Of a DNA stretch of 9,584 nt, positions 1 through 4,680 are shown in pieces (position 1 is the first letter of the stretch; each line of letters begins with the position of its first letter). A program made the translations under genes and the position numbers. Under the pieces are notes generated by a model that made no database searches, was not told where the DNA came from, and saw only the letters and a program-made list of their open reading frames with translations. Origin of the DNA: Microcaldota archaeon (lineage in GTDB: Archaea > Micrarchaeota > Micrarchaeia > Micrarchaeales > Micrarchaeaceae). The stretch is taken from NCBI GenBank assembly GCA_027365215.1, contig DAHXNT010000018.1, positions 1 through 9,584 on the forward strand, written 5' to 3'.

Positions 1-127
1 TGCCTATGCTTCCATCGGTCGGCTCCTTGGTCAGTATACACCTCCTTCTCTTAGACAGCCATCTGTAGAGCATCCTCGCCTGGGTGCTCTTTCCAGAGCC
101 GTCTATCCCCTCGAATGCGATGAGCAC
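1..127 (-). CDS. tmk: Thymidylate kinase (dTMP kinase), N-terminal part, cut by the window edge
   Basis: Forty-two codons are visible before the edge. The product begins (M/V)LIAFEGIDGSGKSTQ: a P-loop in the FEGIDGSGKST form that marks thymidylate kinases, with a TKEPTDG segment at residues 33-39 matching the family's T(R/K)EP element. The enzyme phosphorylates dTMP to dTDP with ATP in the cytoplasm, an essential step in dTTP supply. I chose GTG at 127-125 because an in-frame TAG lies 18 bp upstream, no ATG intervenes, and GGGGTGG (132-138) sits 4 nt before it as a ribosome-binding site. The gene diverges from dcd across about 77 bp, so two pyrimidine deoxynucleotide genes lie back to back. 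The lid and LID-proximal motifs lie outside the window. Family assignment is firm; completeness of the gene cannot be judged. Confidence 0.93.
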   Translation of the reverse strand, partial: MLIAFEGIDGSGKSTQARMLYRWLSKRRRCILTKEPTDGSIG

Positions 128-177
128 CGCGCCACCCCAAATCTATTGCCACTGCAACTTCTTTATTGGTTTGCTGC

Positions 178-187
178 GCTTATATCA
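178..187. promoter_or_regulatory. Near-palindromic TATA box between tmk and dcd
   Basis: CTTATATC at 179-186 reads GATATAAG on the minus strand, so it could serve either gene. On the minus strand a start about 26 nt downstream (near 156) would give tmk a leader of roughly 29 nt containing its ribosome-binding site. On the plus strand the box centre is only about 22 nt from the dcd ATG, slightly close for a leaderless transcript; a weaker CTTTATTG at 161-168 is the alternative for dcd. Start sites are inferred from spacing. Confidence 0.5.
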
Positions 188-204
188 GCATTGATGGCGA
201 TGCA

Positions 205-753
205 ATGATACTTTCGGACTTCGACATATTCGGCCAGATCGAAAGCGGCAGACTGACGATAAAGCCCTTTGAGAAGGAGACTGTCAGGGAGAATGGGATG
301 GATTTCCGGCTTGCGAACGAAATAGCGCACCATGTCGACCATGGTAAGGACTTCGTGCTTGATCCGACAGACAGCGAGCACGTCGCGGAAACTTACAAGG
401 TAACAAAGAGCGCCAGAAACCTTATCATAAGCCCGGGCGAGCAGGTGCTGCTCTCTACGAAGGAGGAGATAGGCATGCCCGACGATCTCGTGGGCTTCGT
501 TGAGCTGAGGAGCACGTGGGCCAGGCACGGCCTGTCTATGCCCCCTACGATAATAGATGCCGGATTCCACGGCACCATAACCCTCGAGGTATCAAACAAC
601 GCACCCTACAAGATAAGGCTGAATCCGTCAACTAGGTTCGCGCACATAATATTTATCAAGACGAACAGCAAGGTCGCAGGCGCGTACAAGGGCAGGTATC
701 AGGGCCAGAAAGGCATCAAGCTGCCGCGCCTTCTCGACAAGAGCGGCGCGTGA
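205..753 (+). CDS. dcd: dCTP deaminase (possibly bifunctional with dUTP diphosphatase activity)
   Basis: A 182-residue member of the dCTP deaminase/dUTPase fold. It deaminates dCTP to dUTP, feeding dTMP synthesis. The N-terminus MILSDFDI matches the family's usual MILSD(R)DI, so ATG at 205 is preferred over an in-frame TTG at 166. The active-site block is E100-L-R-S-T-W-A-R107, matching the RSSLAR motif of E. coli Dcd (S111 and R115 correspond to S103 and R107). IIDAGFHGTITLE follows, with E128 in the place of catalytic E138. The C-terminus carries YKGRYQGQ (161-168), the conserved nucleotide-covering tail. The PPTIIDAGF form is, as I recall, typical of crenarchaeal and related archaeal enzymes, and DAGF rather than DPGW is also found in bifunctional DCD-DUT of Methanocaldococcus, so substrate range is open. 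Its neighbour tmk acts later in the same pathway. No strong ribosome-binding site precedes the ATG. Confidence 0.93.
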   Translation: MILSDFDIFGQIESGRLTIKPFEKETVRENGMDFRLANEIAHHVDHGKDFVLDPTDSEHVAETYKVTKSARNLIISPGEQVLLSTKEEIGMPDDLVGFVELRSTWARHGLSMPPTIIDAGFHGTITLEVSNNAPYKIRLNPSTRFAHIIFIKTNSKVAGAYKGRYQGQKGIKLPRLLDKSGA

Positions 754-804
754 GAAGGCGCAACCCAAGTAAACTCAAGTAAAAGTAAAGTATCAAGAAA
801 AGTA

Positions 805-842
805 TCAAAGAAAAAGAAAGAAACTGTGCCGCTTTGGCACAG
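805..842 (-). terminator. Intrinsic-type terminator of the PRC-barrel gene
   Basis: On the minus strand, 6 nt after the PRC-barrel stop, CTGTGCC (842-836) and GGCACAG (830-824) form a perfect 7-bp stem with a 5-nt loop. It runs straight into a T-rich tract (823 down to 805, then a further T-rich stretch to about 781). Hairpin plus U-tract, or the U-tract alone, is a strong archaeal terminator. On the plus strand the same hairpin lies about 70 bp after dcd but has no T-run, so it is not obviously a dcd terminator. Confidence 0.75.
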
Positions 843-848
843 ATGCAA

Positions 849-1139
849 TTATCTGCCTGAGAGATCGGCTGCTTCGGTGCTGTCCGCGCCCTCTGCGTGC
901 TTTACCTGGCCTGACGCCGAAACGAGCACAACGTCGCTTATGTTCTTTATGTTCTTGAACAGCACGCTCTTCTCCTTCAGTATCCTCTTTATCTCGCCAG
1001 CGTTGGCGCTCCTCCACTCCTCCATGAGCAGCCTGCTGATTCCGCCGCCCTCAAGGTCCACTATCGCGTCCCTCACCTCGCCGAGGTACTGGCCGGAGTC
1101 GCTGTAAATATCCATTCCGTATATCTCTGTCATGTTCAT
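849..1139 (-). CDS. Small PRC-barrel domain protein
   Basis: A 96-residue cytoplasmic protein. Residues 1 to about 70 have the PRC-barrel pattern: MTEIYGMDIYSDSGQYLGEV, then a DAIVDLEGGGISRLLMEE strand pair, a helix-like SANAGEIKRILKEK linker, and VLFKNIKNISDVVLVSA as the closing strands. The last 20 or so residues are Ala/Glu/Ser-rich and probably disordered. PRC-barrel domains bind partner proteins or RNA-processing factors; short archaeal members of this size include FtsZ-associated division proteins in haloarchaea, so a scaffold role is plausible but unproven here. ATG at 1139-1137 is chosen because GGTGATC, a strong match to the anti-Shine-Dalgarno GATCACC, lies 2 nt before it; a second in-frame ATG lies two codons later. 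Transcribed alone, convergent with dcd. Confidence 0.8.
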   Translation of the reverse strand: MNMTEIYGMDIYSDSGQYLGEVRDAIVDLEGGGISRLLMEEWRSANAGEIKRILKEKSVLFKNIKNISDVVLVSASGQVKHAEGADSTEAADLSGR

Positions 1140-1141
1140 CT

Positions 1142-1148
1142 GATCACC
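1142..1148 (-). promoter_or_regulatory. Ribosome-binding site GGTGATC fixing the PRC-barrel start
   Basis: GATCACC on the plus strand reads GGTGATC toward the gene, pairing perfectly with the archaeal 16S 3' end (GATCACCTCC), 2 nt before ATG 1139. The same short-spaced GTGATC precedes the fttA GTG start at 4683, which supports both start choices. Confidence 0.75.
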
Positions 1149-1172
1149 ATCGCTAATATATTGCAAGGTTGC

Positions 1173-1180
1173 TTTAAATA
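1173..1180. promoter_or_regulatory. TATA box of the PRC-barrel gene, potentially bidirectional
   Basis: TTTAAATA on the plus strand reads TATTTAAA on the minus strand. Minus-strand initiation about 26 nt away (near 1150) gives the PRC-barrel gene a leader of about 11 nt containing only the ribosome-binding site. On the plus strand the same box would initiate near 1202, where no confident gene exists (see the possible small RNA). Confidence 0.6.
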
Positions 1181-1321
1181 ACTTTTTGCGCTTTTTTAAT
1201 ATCAGAACATTGGGTAAATGTCCTTCAATTCCAGGGCAACGATCCGATTCGCTCGCTTCCGCTATTTGTACGGGCTGTCCGGAAGGGCCTTCCGCACGAG
1301 AAGGGGGCGCTTTTTTGGCAT

Positions 1322-1336
1322 GGAAAGATTTAAATA
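1322..1336 (+). promoter_or_regulatory. Distal BRE/TATA element upstream of tfb
   Basis: GGAAA (1322-1326) as a BRE-like element is followed by TTTAAATA (1329-1336), a near-consensus archaeal TATA box. Expected start is near 1358, giving a tfb leader of about 85 nt. It precedes a second, closely similar element 46 bp downstream. Confidence 0.5.
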
Positions 1337-1367
1337 TTTAATTGCTCACATATTATTTGCTGATTTT

Positions 1368-1380
1368 GGAAATATTTAAA
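1368..1380 (+). promoter_or_regulatory. Proximal BRE/TATA promoter of tfb
   Basis: GGAAA (1368-1372) overlaps and precedes TATTTAAA (1373-1380). Expected start near 1402 gives a leader of about 42 nt that includes the hairpin and ribosome-binding site just before the tfb ATG. It is the better placed of the two promoters. Confidence 0.6.
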
Positions 1381-1413
1381 AGGTTTTCTATTCGGTTTCC
1401 GACGTAAAATTGA

Positions 1414-1437
1414 TTTTGGTACTCCACCAAAAGGTGA
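1414..1437 (+). promoter_or_regulatory. tfb leader hairpin adjoining the ribosome-binding site
   Basis: TTTTGGT (1414-1420) and ACCAAAA (1426-1432) form a perfect 7-bp stem with loop ACTCC, ending at the base before the ribosome-binding site GGTGA (1433-1437). The start ATG follows at 1444. A competing 4-bp stem, CACC (1425-1428) with GGTG (1433-1436) across an AAAA loop, would instead hide the ribosome-binding site. The pairings are read from the sequence; a regulatory role is inference. Confidence 0.45.
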
Positions 1438-1443
1438 AAGAAA

Positions 1444-2583
1444 ATGCAACAAAAAAGCAAAGTGAAAGGTAAGAGTAAAGTATCAAAGGCTCCGACTAAG
1501 AAAGCCGCGGCCCCAAAGCCGAAAGACAAGGCGGACAACGCCAGGCGGATAGTCGTGAGCGGCAACAAGCTAAGCATAGAGGATGCTAACCCTCAGCCGA
1601 AGATACAGCAGCACAACGGCGGCGAGATGCAGGCCCAGAACCAGGACCAGGTCCGCAAGGAGCTAGGTACTGTGGGCAGCAACAGGAGGTGCCCGAGCTG
1701 CGGATCCACCGACATAATATTCGACAGCGAGCGCGGAGAGCAGGTATGCAACAACTGCGGCCTCGTAATCGAGGAGAGCATAACCGATACGGGACCTGAA
1801 TGGAGGGCGTTCGACGCCGACCAGAGGGCCGCAAGGGCCAGGACCGGCGCGCCGATAAAGTACACGAAGCCGAACAAGGGCCTCGTGACTGAGATAGACG
1901 CCTACAACAAGGACATCAGGGGAGTCCGTATTCCATCAAAGCGCCAGGCGCAGCTCTACAGGATGAGAAAGTGGCACAAGAGGGCAAGCATAGCTAGCTC
2001 CAGCGAGAGGAACTACCTCATAGCGCTCCCTGAGCTGAACAGGGTTGCGAGCTACCTTGGGCTTCCGGATAACATAAGGGAGAGCGCAGCGCTTCTCTAC
2101 AGGAAGTGCGTCCAGAACAACCTGATAAGGGGCAGGCCGATAGAGACCGTAGTACAGGCGGTGATATACGCGGCGTGCAGGGCTGCAGGGATGCCGAGGA
2201 CGCTTGACGAGATAGCGCAGATATCTGGGCTTCCGAAGAAGGAGATAGGCAGGGCTTACAGGGTAATATCCCACGAGCTCAACCTAAAGATACCCCTTAC
2301 GGACCCGATAAGCTACGTCCCGAGATACATAAACGCCCTGAAGCTCAGCGGCGAGGCCCAGGAGAAGGCGGCCGCCCTGCTAAAGAACGCGATGAAGAAG
2401 GGGCTGGTCTCCGGAAGGAGTCCTACAGGCGTAAGCGCCGCGGCGGTCTACATCGCAGGCGCGCTTGCGGGCGAGAGGAGGACGCAGAAGGAAGTCGCCG
2501 ATGTCGCTGGGGTCACGGAAGTGACCATCAGGAACAGATACAGGGAGCTGAAGGAGCAGCTCAACATTGACGTCAACCTCTGA
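1444..2583 (+). CDS. tfb: Transcription initiation factor B (TFB) with a long basic N-terminal extension
   Basis: A 379-residue homologue of eukaryotic TFIIB that joins TBP and TATA-box DNA to RNA polymerase. The zinc ribbon is intact: C83-P-S-C86 and C102-N-N-C105. The B-reader/linker region follows (GPEWRAFD 117-124, then RTGAP). Two cyclin repeats occupy about 190-282 and 284-376; the second contains the recognition helix region VTEVTIRNRYRELKEQL. TFB proteins are usually near 300 residues with the zinc ribbon close to the N-terminus. Here about 80 residues precede it: Lys/Ala/Pro-rich 1-30, then Gln/Asn-rich 50-70, probably disordered. The ATG at 1444 is supported by GGTGA 6 nt upstream, so the extension seems real rather than a mis-start. 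Monocistronic, with tandem TATA boxes upstream and a strong terminator directly after the TGA. Confidence 0.97.
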   Translation: MQQKSKVKGKSKVSKAPTKKAAAPKPKDKADNARRIVVSGNKLSIEDANPQPKIQQHNGGEMQAQNQDQVRKELGTVGSNRRCPSCGSTDIIFDSERGEQVCNNCGLVIEESITDTGPEWRAFDADQRAARARTGAPIKYTKPNKGLVTEIDAYNKDIRGVRIPSKRQAQLYRMRKWHKRASIASSSERNYLIALPELNRVASYLGLPDNIRESAALLYRKCVQNNLIRGRPIETVVQAVIYAACRAAGMPRTLDEIAQISGLPKKEIGRAYRVISHELNLKIPLTDPISYVPRYINALKLSGEAQEKAAALLKNAMKKGLVSGRSPTGVSAAAVYIAGALAGERRTQKEVADVAGVTEVTIRNRYRELKEQLNIDVNL

Positions 2584-2590
2584 CCGGGGC

Positions 2591-2617
2591 TTTTTGGCGC
2601 GCCAGGCGCGCCTTTTT
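2591..2617 (+). terminator. GC-rich hairpin terminator after tfb
   Basis: Eight bases after the tfb stop, GGCGCGCC (2596-2603) is repeated at 2605-2612. It is self-complementary, so the pair folds as GGCGCG/CGCGCC with loop CCAGG. T-runs flank it on both sides (2591-2595 and 2613-2617), the latter acting as the U-tract. It looks like a classic intrinsic terminator and is symmetrical enough to work on either strand, although no minus-strand gene ends here. Confidence 0.8.
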
Positions 2618-2650
2618 ATCCTATTCCTTTATTGTTTTTTGCTTCTTTTC

Positions 2651-2676
2651 CTTATAGTAATAATTAGAGTTAGTGA
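2651..2676 (+). promoter_or_regulatory. Promoter and ribosome-binding site of the envelope protein gene
   Basis: CTTATAG (2651-2657) is a TATA-like box about 28 nt before the GTG start at 2683, which would make the transcript nearly leaderless. GTGAT (2672-2676) with 6-nt spacing resembles a ribosome-binding site but would only be transcribed if initiation lies slightly upstream of the expected position. The two readings are not resolved. Confidence 0.35.
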
Positions 2677-2682
2677 TTAGCG

Positions 2683-3102
2683 GTGCGTGCATTGAGGTAC
2701 GGAGTCGTGTTTGTGGGTCTTGTGGCGCTCGTGGCGGCATACGCAGTAGTGCATGCGCAGAGCTTCCCGGCAAACTCGCTTGTTCCCGACAACCTGACCA
2801 GCGCGATAAACAGCACCGAGGCATTCATCGGCGTGGTCAATCAAAGCGCATACGTCGCGTTCTACCCAAACATGACAGGCGCGGGCAGGTATCTGACCGA
2901 GGCGAAGAGAAACGCCTCTGAAGGCAATTACGCGCAGGCTTATTCGCTGCTGGCACTCGCAAGGGACTCCGCATCGCAGCAGTTGCAGAGGATAAACGGA
3001 TACAGGTATGCCACGTTCGCGGTCCTCGCCATACTGCTCGTTGCTTCAACGCTCATCCTCAGGCGCGTCATGAGGCCCCTCGGAGGCCGACGGAAGGGCT
3101 GA
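2683..3102 (+). CDS. Small envelope protein: signal peptide, sequon-rich ectodomain, C-terminal membrane anchor
   Basis: I do not recognise a family. The 139-residue product starts with a positively charged Arg-containing end and a hydrophobic stretch (7-23) ending VVHA-QS, a plausible signal peptidase site near residues 25-26. Residues 26-107 would be outside the cell and hold five N-X-S/T sequons (N37, N43, N53, N63, N77), high for its size, which suggests archaeal N-glycosylation. The segment around 66-103 is Ala-rich, amphipathic and probably helical, with a GNYAQAYSLLALA pattern like a single TPR-style helix pair. A membrane segment (109-126) follows, then a strongly basic cytoplasmic tail (RRVMRPLGGRRKG), giving an N-out/C-in anchored protein. 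GTG at 2683 is used; a TTG three codons later is the alternative. It stands alone between two terminators, so its role is unknown. Confidence 0.7.
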   Translation: MRALRYGVVFVGLVALVAAYAVVHAQSFPANSLVPDNLTSAINSTEAFIGVVNQSAYVAFYPNMTGAGRYLTEAKRNASEGNYAQAYSLLALARDSASQQLQRINGYRYATFAVLAILLVASTLILRRVMRPLGGRRKG

Positions 3103-3120
3103 CGGCCATACGGATTTTTT
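3085..3120 (+). terminator. Probable terminator of the envelope protein gene
   Basis: GGCCG (3085-3089) pairs with CGGCC (3103-3107) across the stop codon, and a T-run follows at 3115-3120. The stem is short and its loop is 13 nt, so the T-run is the more convincing part of the signal. Confidence 0.5.
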
Positions 3121-3164
3121 ATATAGTTAGACAGTTGGCTAAGGCACCGCCATTTTGCATAGAA

Positions 3165-3174
3165 GGTTTAAATG
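3165..3174 (+). promoter_or_regulatory. TATA box of the TRAM gene
   Basis: GGTTTAAATG (3165-3174) is a good archaeal TATA match with GAAG before it. Initiation about 26 nt downstream falls near 3196, which is almost exactly where the leader stem of the TRAM gene begins. Another TATA-like TTATATAG at 3119-3126 lies further up. Confidence 0.55.
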
Positions 3175-3197
3175 CCTTTCAAACCGATTCTGATTGT

Positions 3198-3250
3198 AAG
3201 AACCGTAATATGCCGCATGAGTGTGCGGCGGGACAGGTTCTTCGGGTGGG
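3198..3250 (+). promoter_or_regulatory. Two-tier hairpin in the TRAM leader, next to the ribosome-binding site
   Basis: AAGAACC (3198-3204) pairs with GGTTCTT (3236-3242), 7 bp. Inside it GCCGCA (3212-3217) pairs with TGCGGC (3224-3229), 6 bp, with hexaloop TGAGTG. The two stems are separated by a 7/6-nt internal loop. One base after the outer stem comes GGGTGGG (3244-3250), the ribosome-binding site for ATG 3255. The predicted transcript start coincides with the base of the outer stem, so the leader would be almost wholly this structure. The regulatory role is inference. Confidence 0.5.
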
Positions 3251-3254
3251 AAAT

Positions 3255-3500
3255 ATGGATAGGATGGATGAGGTAGCAGAGGGCGAGACGTACAACCTCA
3301 AGGTCTCAGCAAAGGGCGCGAGAGGCGAGGGCATAGGAAGGATAGGGGACTTCGTGGTCTTCGTAAGGAACGCGAAGACGAGGATAGGAAACTCGTACAG
3401 CGTGAAGATCGTGAAGGTCCAGAGAACCTTCGCCTATGCGGAGCTCATGGAGTCCAAGCGCCAGTATGTGGGAAACAGCATACTGGAACTCGGCATATGA
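3255..3500 (+). CDS. Small TRAM-domain RNA-binding protein
   Basis: An 81-residue cytoplasmic protein. Residues about 8-62 form a TRAM domain: EGETYNLKVSAKGARGEGIGRIGDFVVFV, then NAKTRIGNSYSVKIVKVQRTFAYAEL, the beta-barrel pattern with the conserved G-E-G-I-G-R turn and F-V-F-V strand. Stand-alone archaeal TRAM proteins of about 65-80 residues bind RNA; a methanogen member acts as a cold-responsive RNA chaperone. A short tail ends in SILELGI. ATG 3255 is preferred for GGGTGGG 4 nt upstream. The frame stays open to 3135, and an in-frame ATG at 3210 would add MPHECAAGQVLRVGN, which is not TRAM-like and lies within a stable leader hairpin. ATG 3264 is also possible. Confidence 0.85.
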   Translation: MDRMDEVAEGETYNLKVSAKGARGEGIGRIGDFVVFVRNAKTRIGNSYSVKIVKVQRTFAYAELMESKRQYVGNSILELGI

Positions 3501-3665
3501 GCGCAGCGGAGCACAGTATAGAGCAGGTAGACAGTAGAGTGATGAATTGAGTGCGGACCGGAGACTAAAATACGGCGCTTGTTCGTAGTGCGCGGGCAGC
3601 CGGCGCGCCGATAGGGGCACCGATCACGCCGGTCCTGAAAGGCCATAAAGGGCCAAGATGCAAAT

Positions 3666-3698
3666 GATTATATATGTGCGTGTTTGTGATATATATGA
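3666..3698 (+). promoter_or_regulatory. Tandem TATA boxes upstream of psmB
   Basis: GATTATATATG (3666-3676) and GTGATATATATG (3687-3698) are two similar TATA-like elements about 22 bp apart. Expected starts near 3697 and 3719 would give leaders of roughly 90-115 nt. A weaker TGTAAATTT at 3763-3771 would give a leader of about 20 nt. Which one is used cannot be told from sequence. Confidence 0.45.
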
Positions 3699-3778
3699 TT
3701 CCTGAACCGGCGTTTGTTGGCGAGGCTGGTTGTTTATACGCTTGCCCAGTTTAAGCCGTAAGTGTAAATTTCATGCTT

Positions 3779-3804
3779 TGAGACCAGTAATAAATTCTCA
3801 GGTG
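3779..3804 (+). promoter_or_regulatory. psmB ribosome-binding site with adjoining hairpin
   Basis: GGTG (3801-3804) lies 6 nt before ATG 3811 and decides this start. Directly upstream, TGAGA (3779-3783) can pair with TCTCA (3796-3800) around a 12-nt loop, so the stem ends at the base before the ribosome-binding site. Five pairs and a large loop make this the weakest of the three leader hairpins in the window. Confidence 0.35.
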
Positions 3805-3810
3805 CGATGG

Positions 3811-4470
3811 ATGAAGACCGATGTGAAGACTAAGCTCATGGAAGTGATGAAGGGCACAACCACAGTTGGGATAGTGTGCAGCGATGGTGTCGTAATCGGC
3901 GCTGACAGGAGGGCGACGATGGGAACCTTCATAGCAAGCAAGGAGACCAGGAAGGTGTTCGAGATCGACGAGAATCTGGGCATGACTGTCGCAGGATCCG
4001 TCGGGGATGCGCAGGAGCTGGTCAGGCTGCTCAAGGCGAACAACGAGATATACAAGATGAGCGAGAACAGGTCGTTCTCGCCGAAGTCTGCAACCTCGCT
4101 GCTTTCGATAATGCTGCAGCAGAATAAGATGATGCCGTACTACGTGCAGCTCATAATAGGAGGGGTGAATGTGGACGGCGAGCCGGGACTTTACTCACTC
4201 GACCCGCTCGGCGGCTACAGCGAGGAATCCATGTACACTGCTACAGGAAGCGGGACCGAGCTGGCGCTCGGATACCTCGAAGATGCTTACAAGAAGAGCG
4301 TGACGACAAAGGAGGCTGTCAGGCTTGCGGCGCGCGCGCTTTCGATCGCGACGTCGAGGGATTCGGCTGTCGGCGACGGCATGATAATCGCAGTGATAAA
4401 CAAGGCAGGGTACACGGAGTACAAGGACAAGGAGCTGGACAAGTTCATGCCCCAGGCAAGCAGCAAGTAA
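3811..4470 (+). CDS. psmB: 20S proteasome beta subunit precursor
   Basis: A 219-residue Ntn-hydrolase, the catalytic subunit of the archaeal 20S core particle. A 15-residue propeptide ends in MKG; autocleavage between G15 and T16 would expose the nucleophile Thr1 of the mature TTTVGIVCSDGVV sequence. In mature numbering Asp17 (GADRR) and Lys33 (ETRKVF) are in the canonical places, and the conserved S-R-D-S-A-V-G-D-G block, containing the Asp and Ser that complete the active site, is present. Mature length is 204, normal for the family. ATG 3811 is preferred to an in-frame TTG at 3730, since GGTG lies 6 nt upstream and archaeal beta propeptides are short. It is followed by fttA on the same strand; psmB next to the KH beta-CASP gene is, from memory, a recurrent archaeal arrangement. 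Confidence 0.97.
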   Translation: MKTDVKTKLMEVMKGTTTVGIVCSDGVVIGADRRATMGTFIASKETRKVFEIDENLGMTVAGSVGDAQELVRLLKANNEIYKMSENRSFSPKSATSLLSIMLQQNKMMPYYVQLIIGGVNVDGEPGLYSLDPLGGYSEESMYTATGSGTELALGYLEDAYKKSVTTKEAVRLAARALSIATSRDSAVGDGMIIAVINKAGYTEYKDKELDKFMPQASSK

Positions 4471-4479
4471 ATCCCTACC

Positions 4480-4527
4480 GCGCGCATTACGCACGCGCAT
4501 CATTGATTACTTAATGATTTTGATTTT
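4480..4527 (+). terminator. Possible terminator after psmB
   Basis: GCGCG (4480-4484) and CGCGC (4494-4498) can form a 5-bp stem around a 9-nt loop, followed by an AT-rich stretch with TTTT runs at 4518-4521 and 4524-4527. A second weak stem, TCATT/AATGA, lies in that stretch. Either the T-runs or read-through into fttA is possible. Confidence 0.35.
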
Positions 4528-4620
4528 CCGGTTATTGCATTCATTCGTACCAGTATTTGGAGAGGGCGTACTGAAAGGCGAAGCGCAGTTTCACGGTTAT
4601 GCACACCACCAACCGGTACG

Positions 4621-4680
4621 GCAGAAGCAATCACACACATAACGCAACGCGAACAACATAACACTCAATCCAACGTGATC
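4621..4680 (+). promoter_or_regulatory. A/C-rich, apparently unstructured leader of fttA with GTGATC ribosome-binding site
   Basis: By hand count, 43 of the 54 bases from 4621 to 4674 are A or C, with five T and six G, so the leader can hardly fold. GTGATC (4675-4680), matching the anti-Shine-Dalgarno sequence, stands 2 nt before GTG 4683. I see no convincing TATA box at the usual distance, so co-transcription with psmB or a start further up is possible. Confidence 0.5.

Larger units (their letters stand above)
3501..3810. other. 310-bp gap between the TRAM gene and psmB: promoters only
   Basis: No credible coding region or tRNA is visible. From 3501 to about 3660 I see only a 6-bp inverted repeat CCGGCG (3600-3605)/CGCCGG (3627-3632) of unclear meaning. 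From 3666 onward there are two AT-rich TATA-like boxes and then the psmB leader. There is no T-run after the TRAM stop, so a TRAM terminator is not apparent and read-through toward psmB is possible. Confidence 0.5.

Noticed and set aside
784..796. 13-base match AGTAAAGTATCAA shared by the dcd downstream region and the start of tfb (1474-1486)
   Set aside because: Both are A-rich low-complexity stretches; a short chance match or a minor slippage product is enough to explain it.
1218..1379. 53-codon open frame (Arg/Phe-rich) upstream of tfb
   Set aside because: No ribosome-binding site, low-complexity composition, and it runs through both tfb TATA boxes. Non-coding explanations fit better.
3135..3254. 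N-terminal extension of the TRAM protein to the upstream open frame limit
   Set aside because: The extra 40 residues do not resemble a TRAM protein and overlap a TATA box and leader hairpin; ATG 3255 has a proper ribosome-binding site.
3539..3640. C/D-box guide RNA suggested by GTGATGA (3539-3545) and CTGA (3635-3638)
   Set aside because: The boxes are about 90 nt apart with no internal D'/C' pair or terminal stem, unlike the 50-60-nt archaeal C/D RNAs.
3730..3810. Longer psmB starting at TTG 3730
   Set aside because: It would make a 42-residue propeptide, and ATG 3811 has GGTG at 6 nt and gives a normal short archaeal propeptide.
4546..4620. Nested inverted repeats CGTACC/GGTACG and CAGTA/TACTG upstream of fttA
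   Set aside because: The arms are 5-6 bp with an outer span of about 75 nt, expected by chance in a 200-bp gap; no supporting context.
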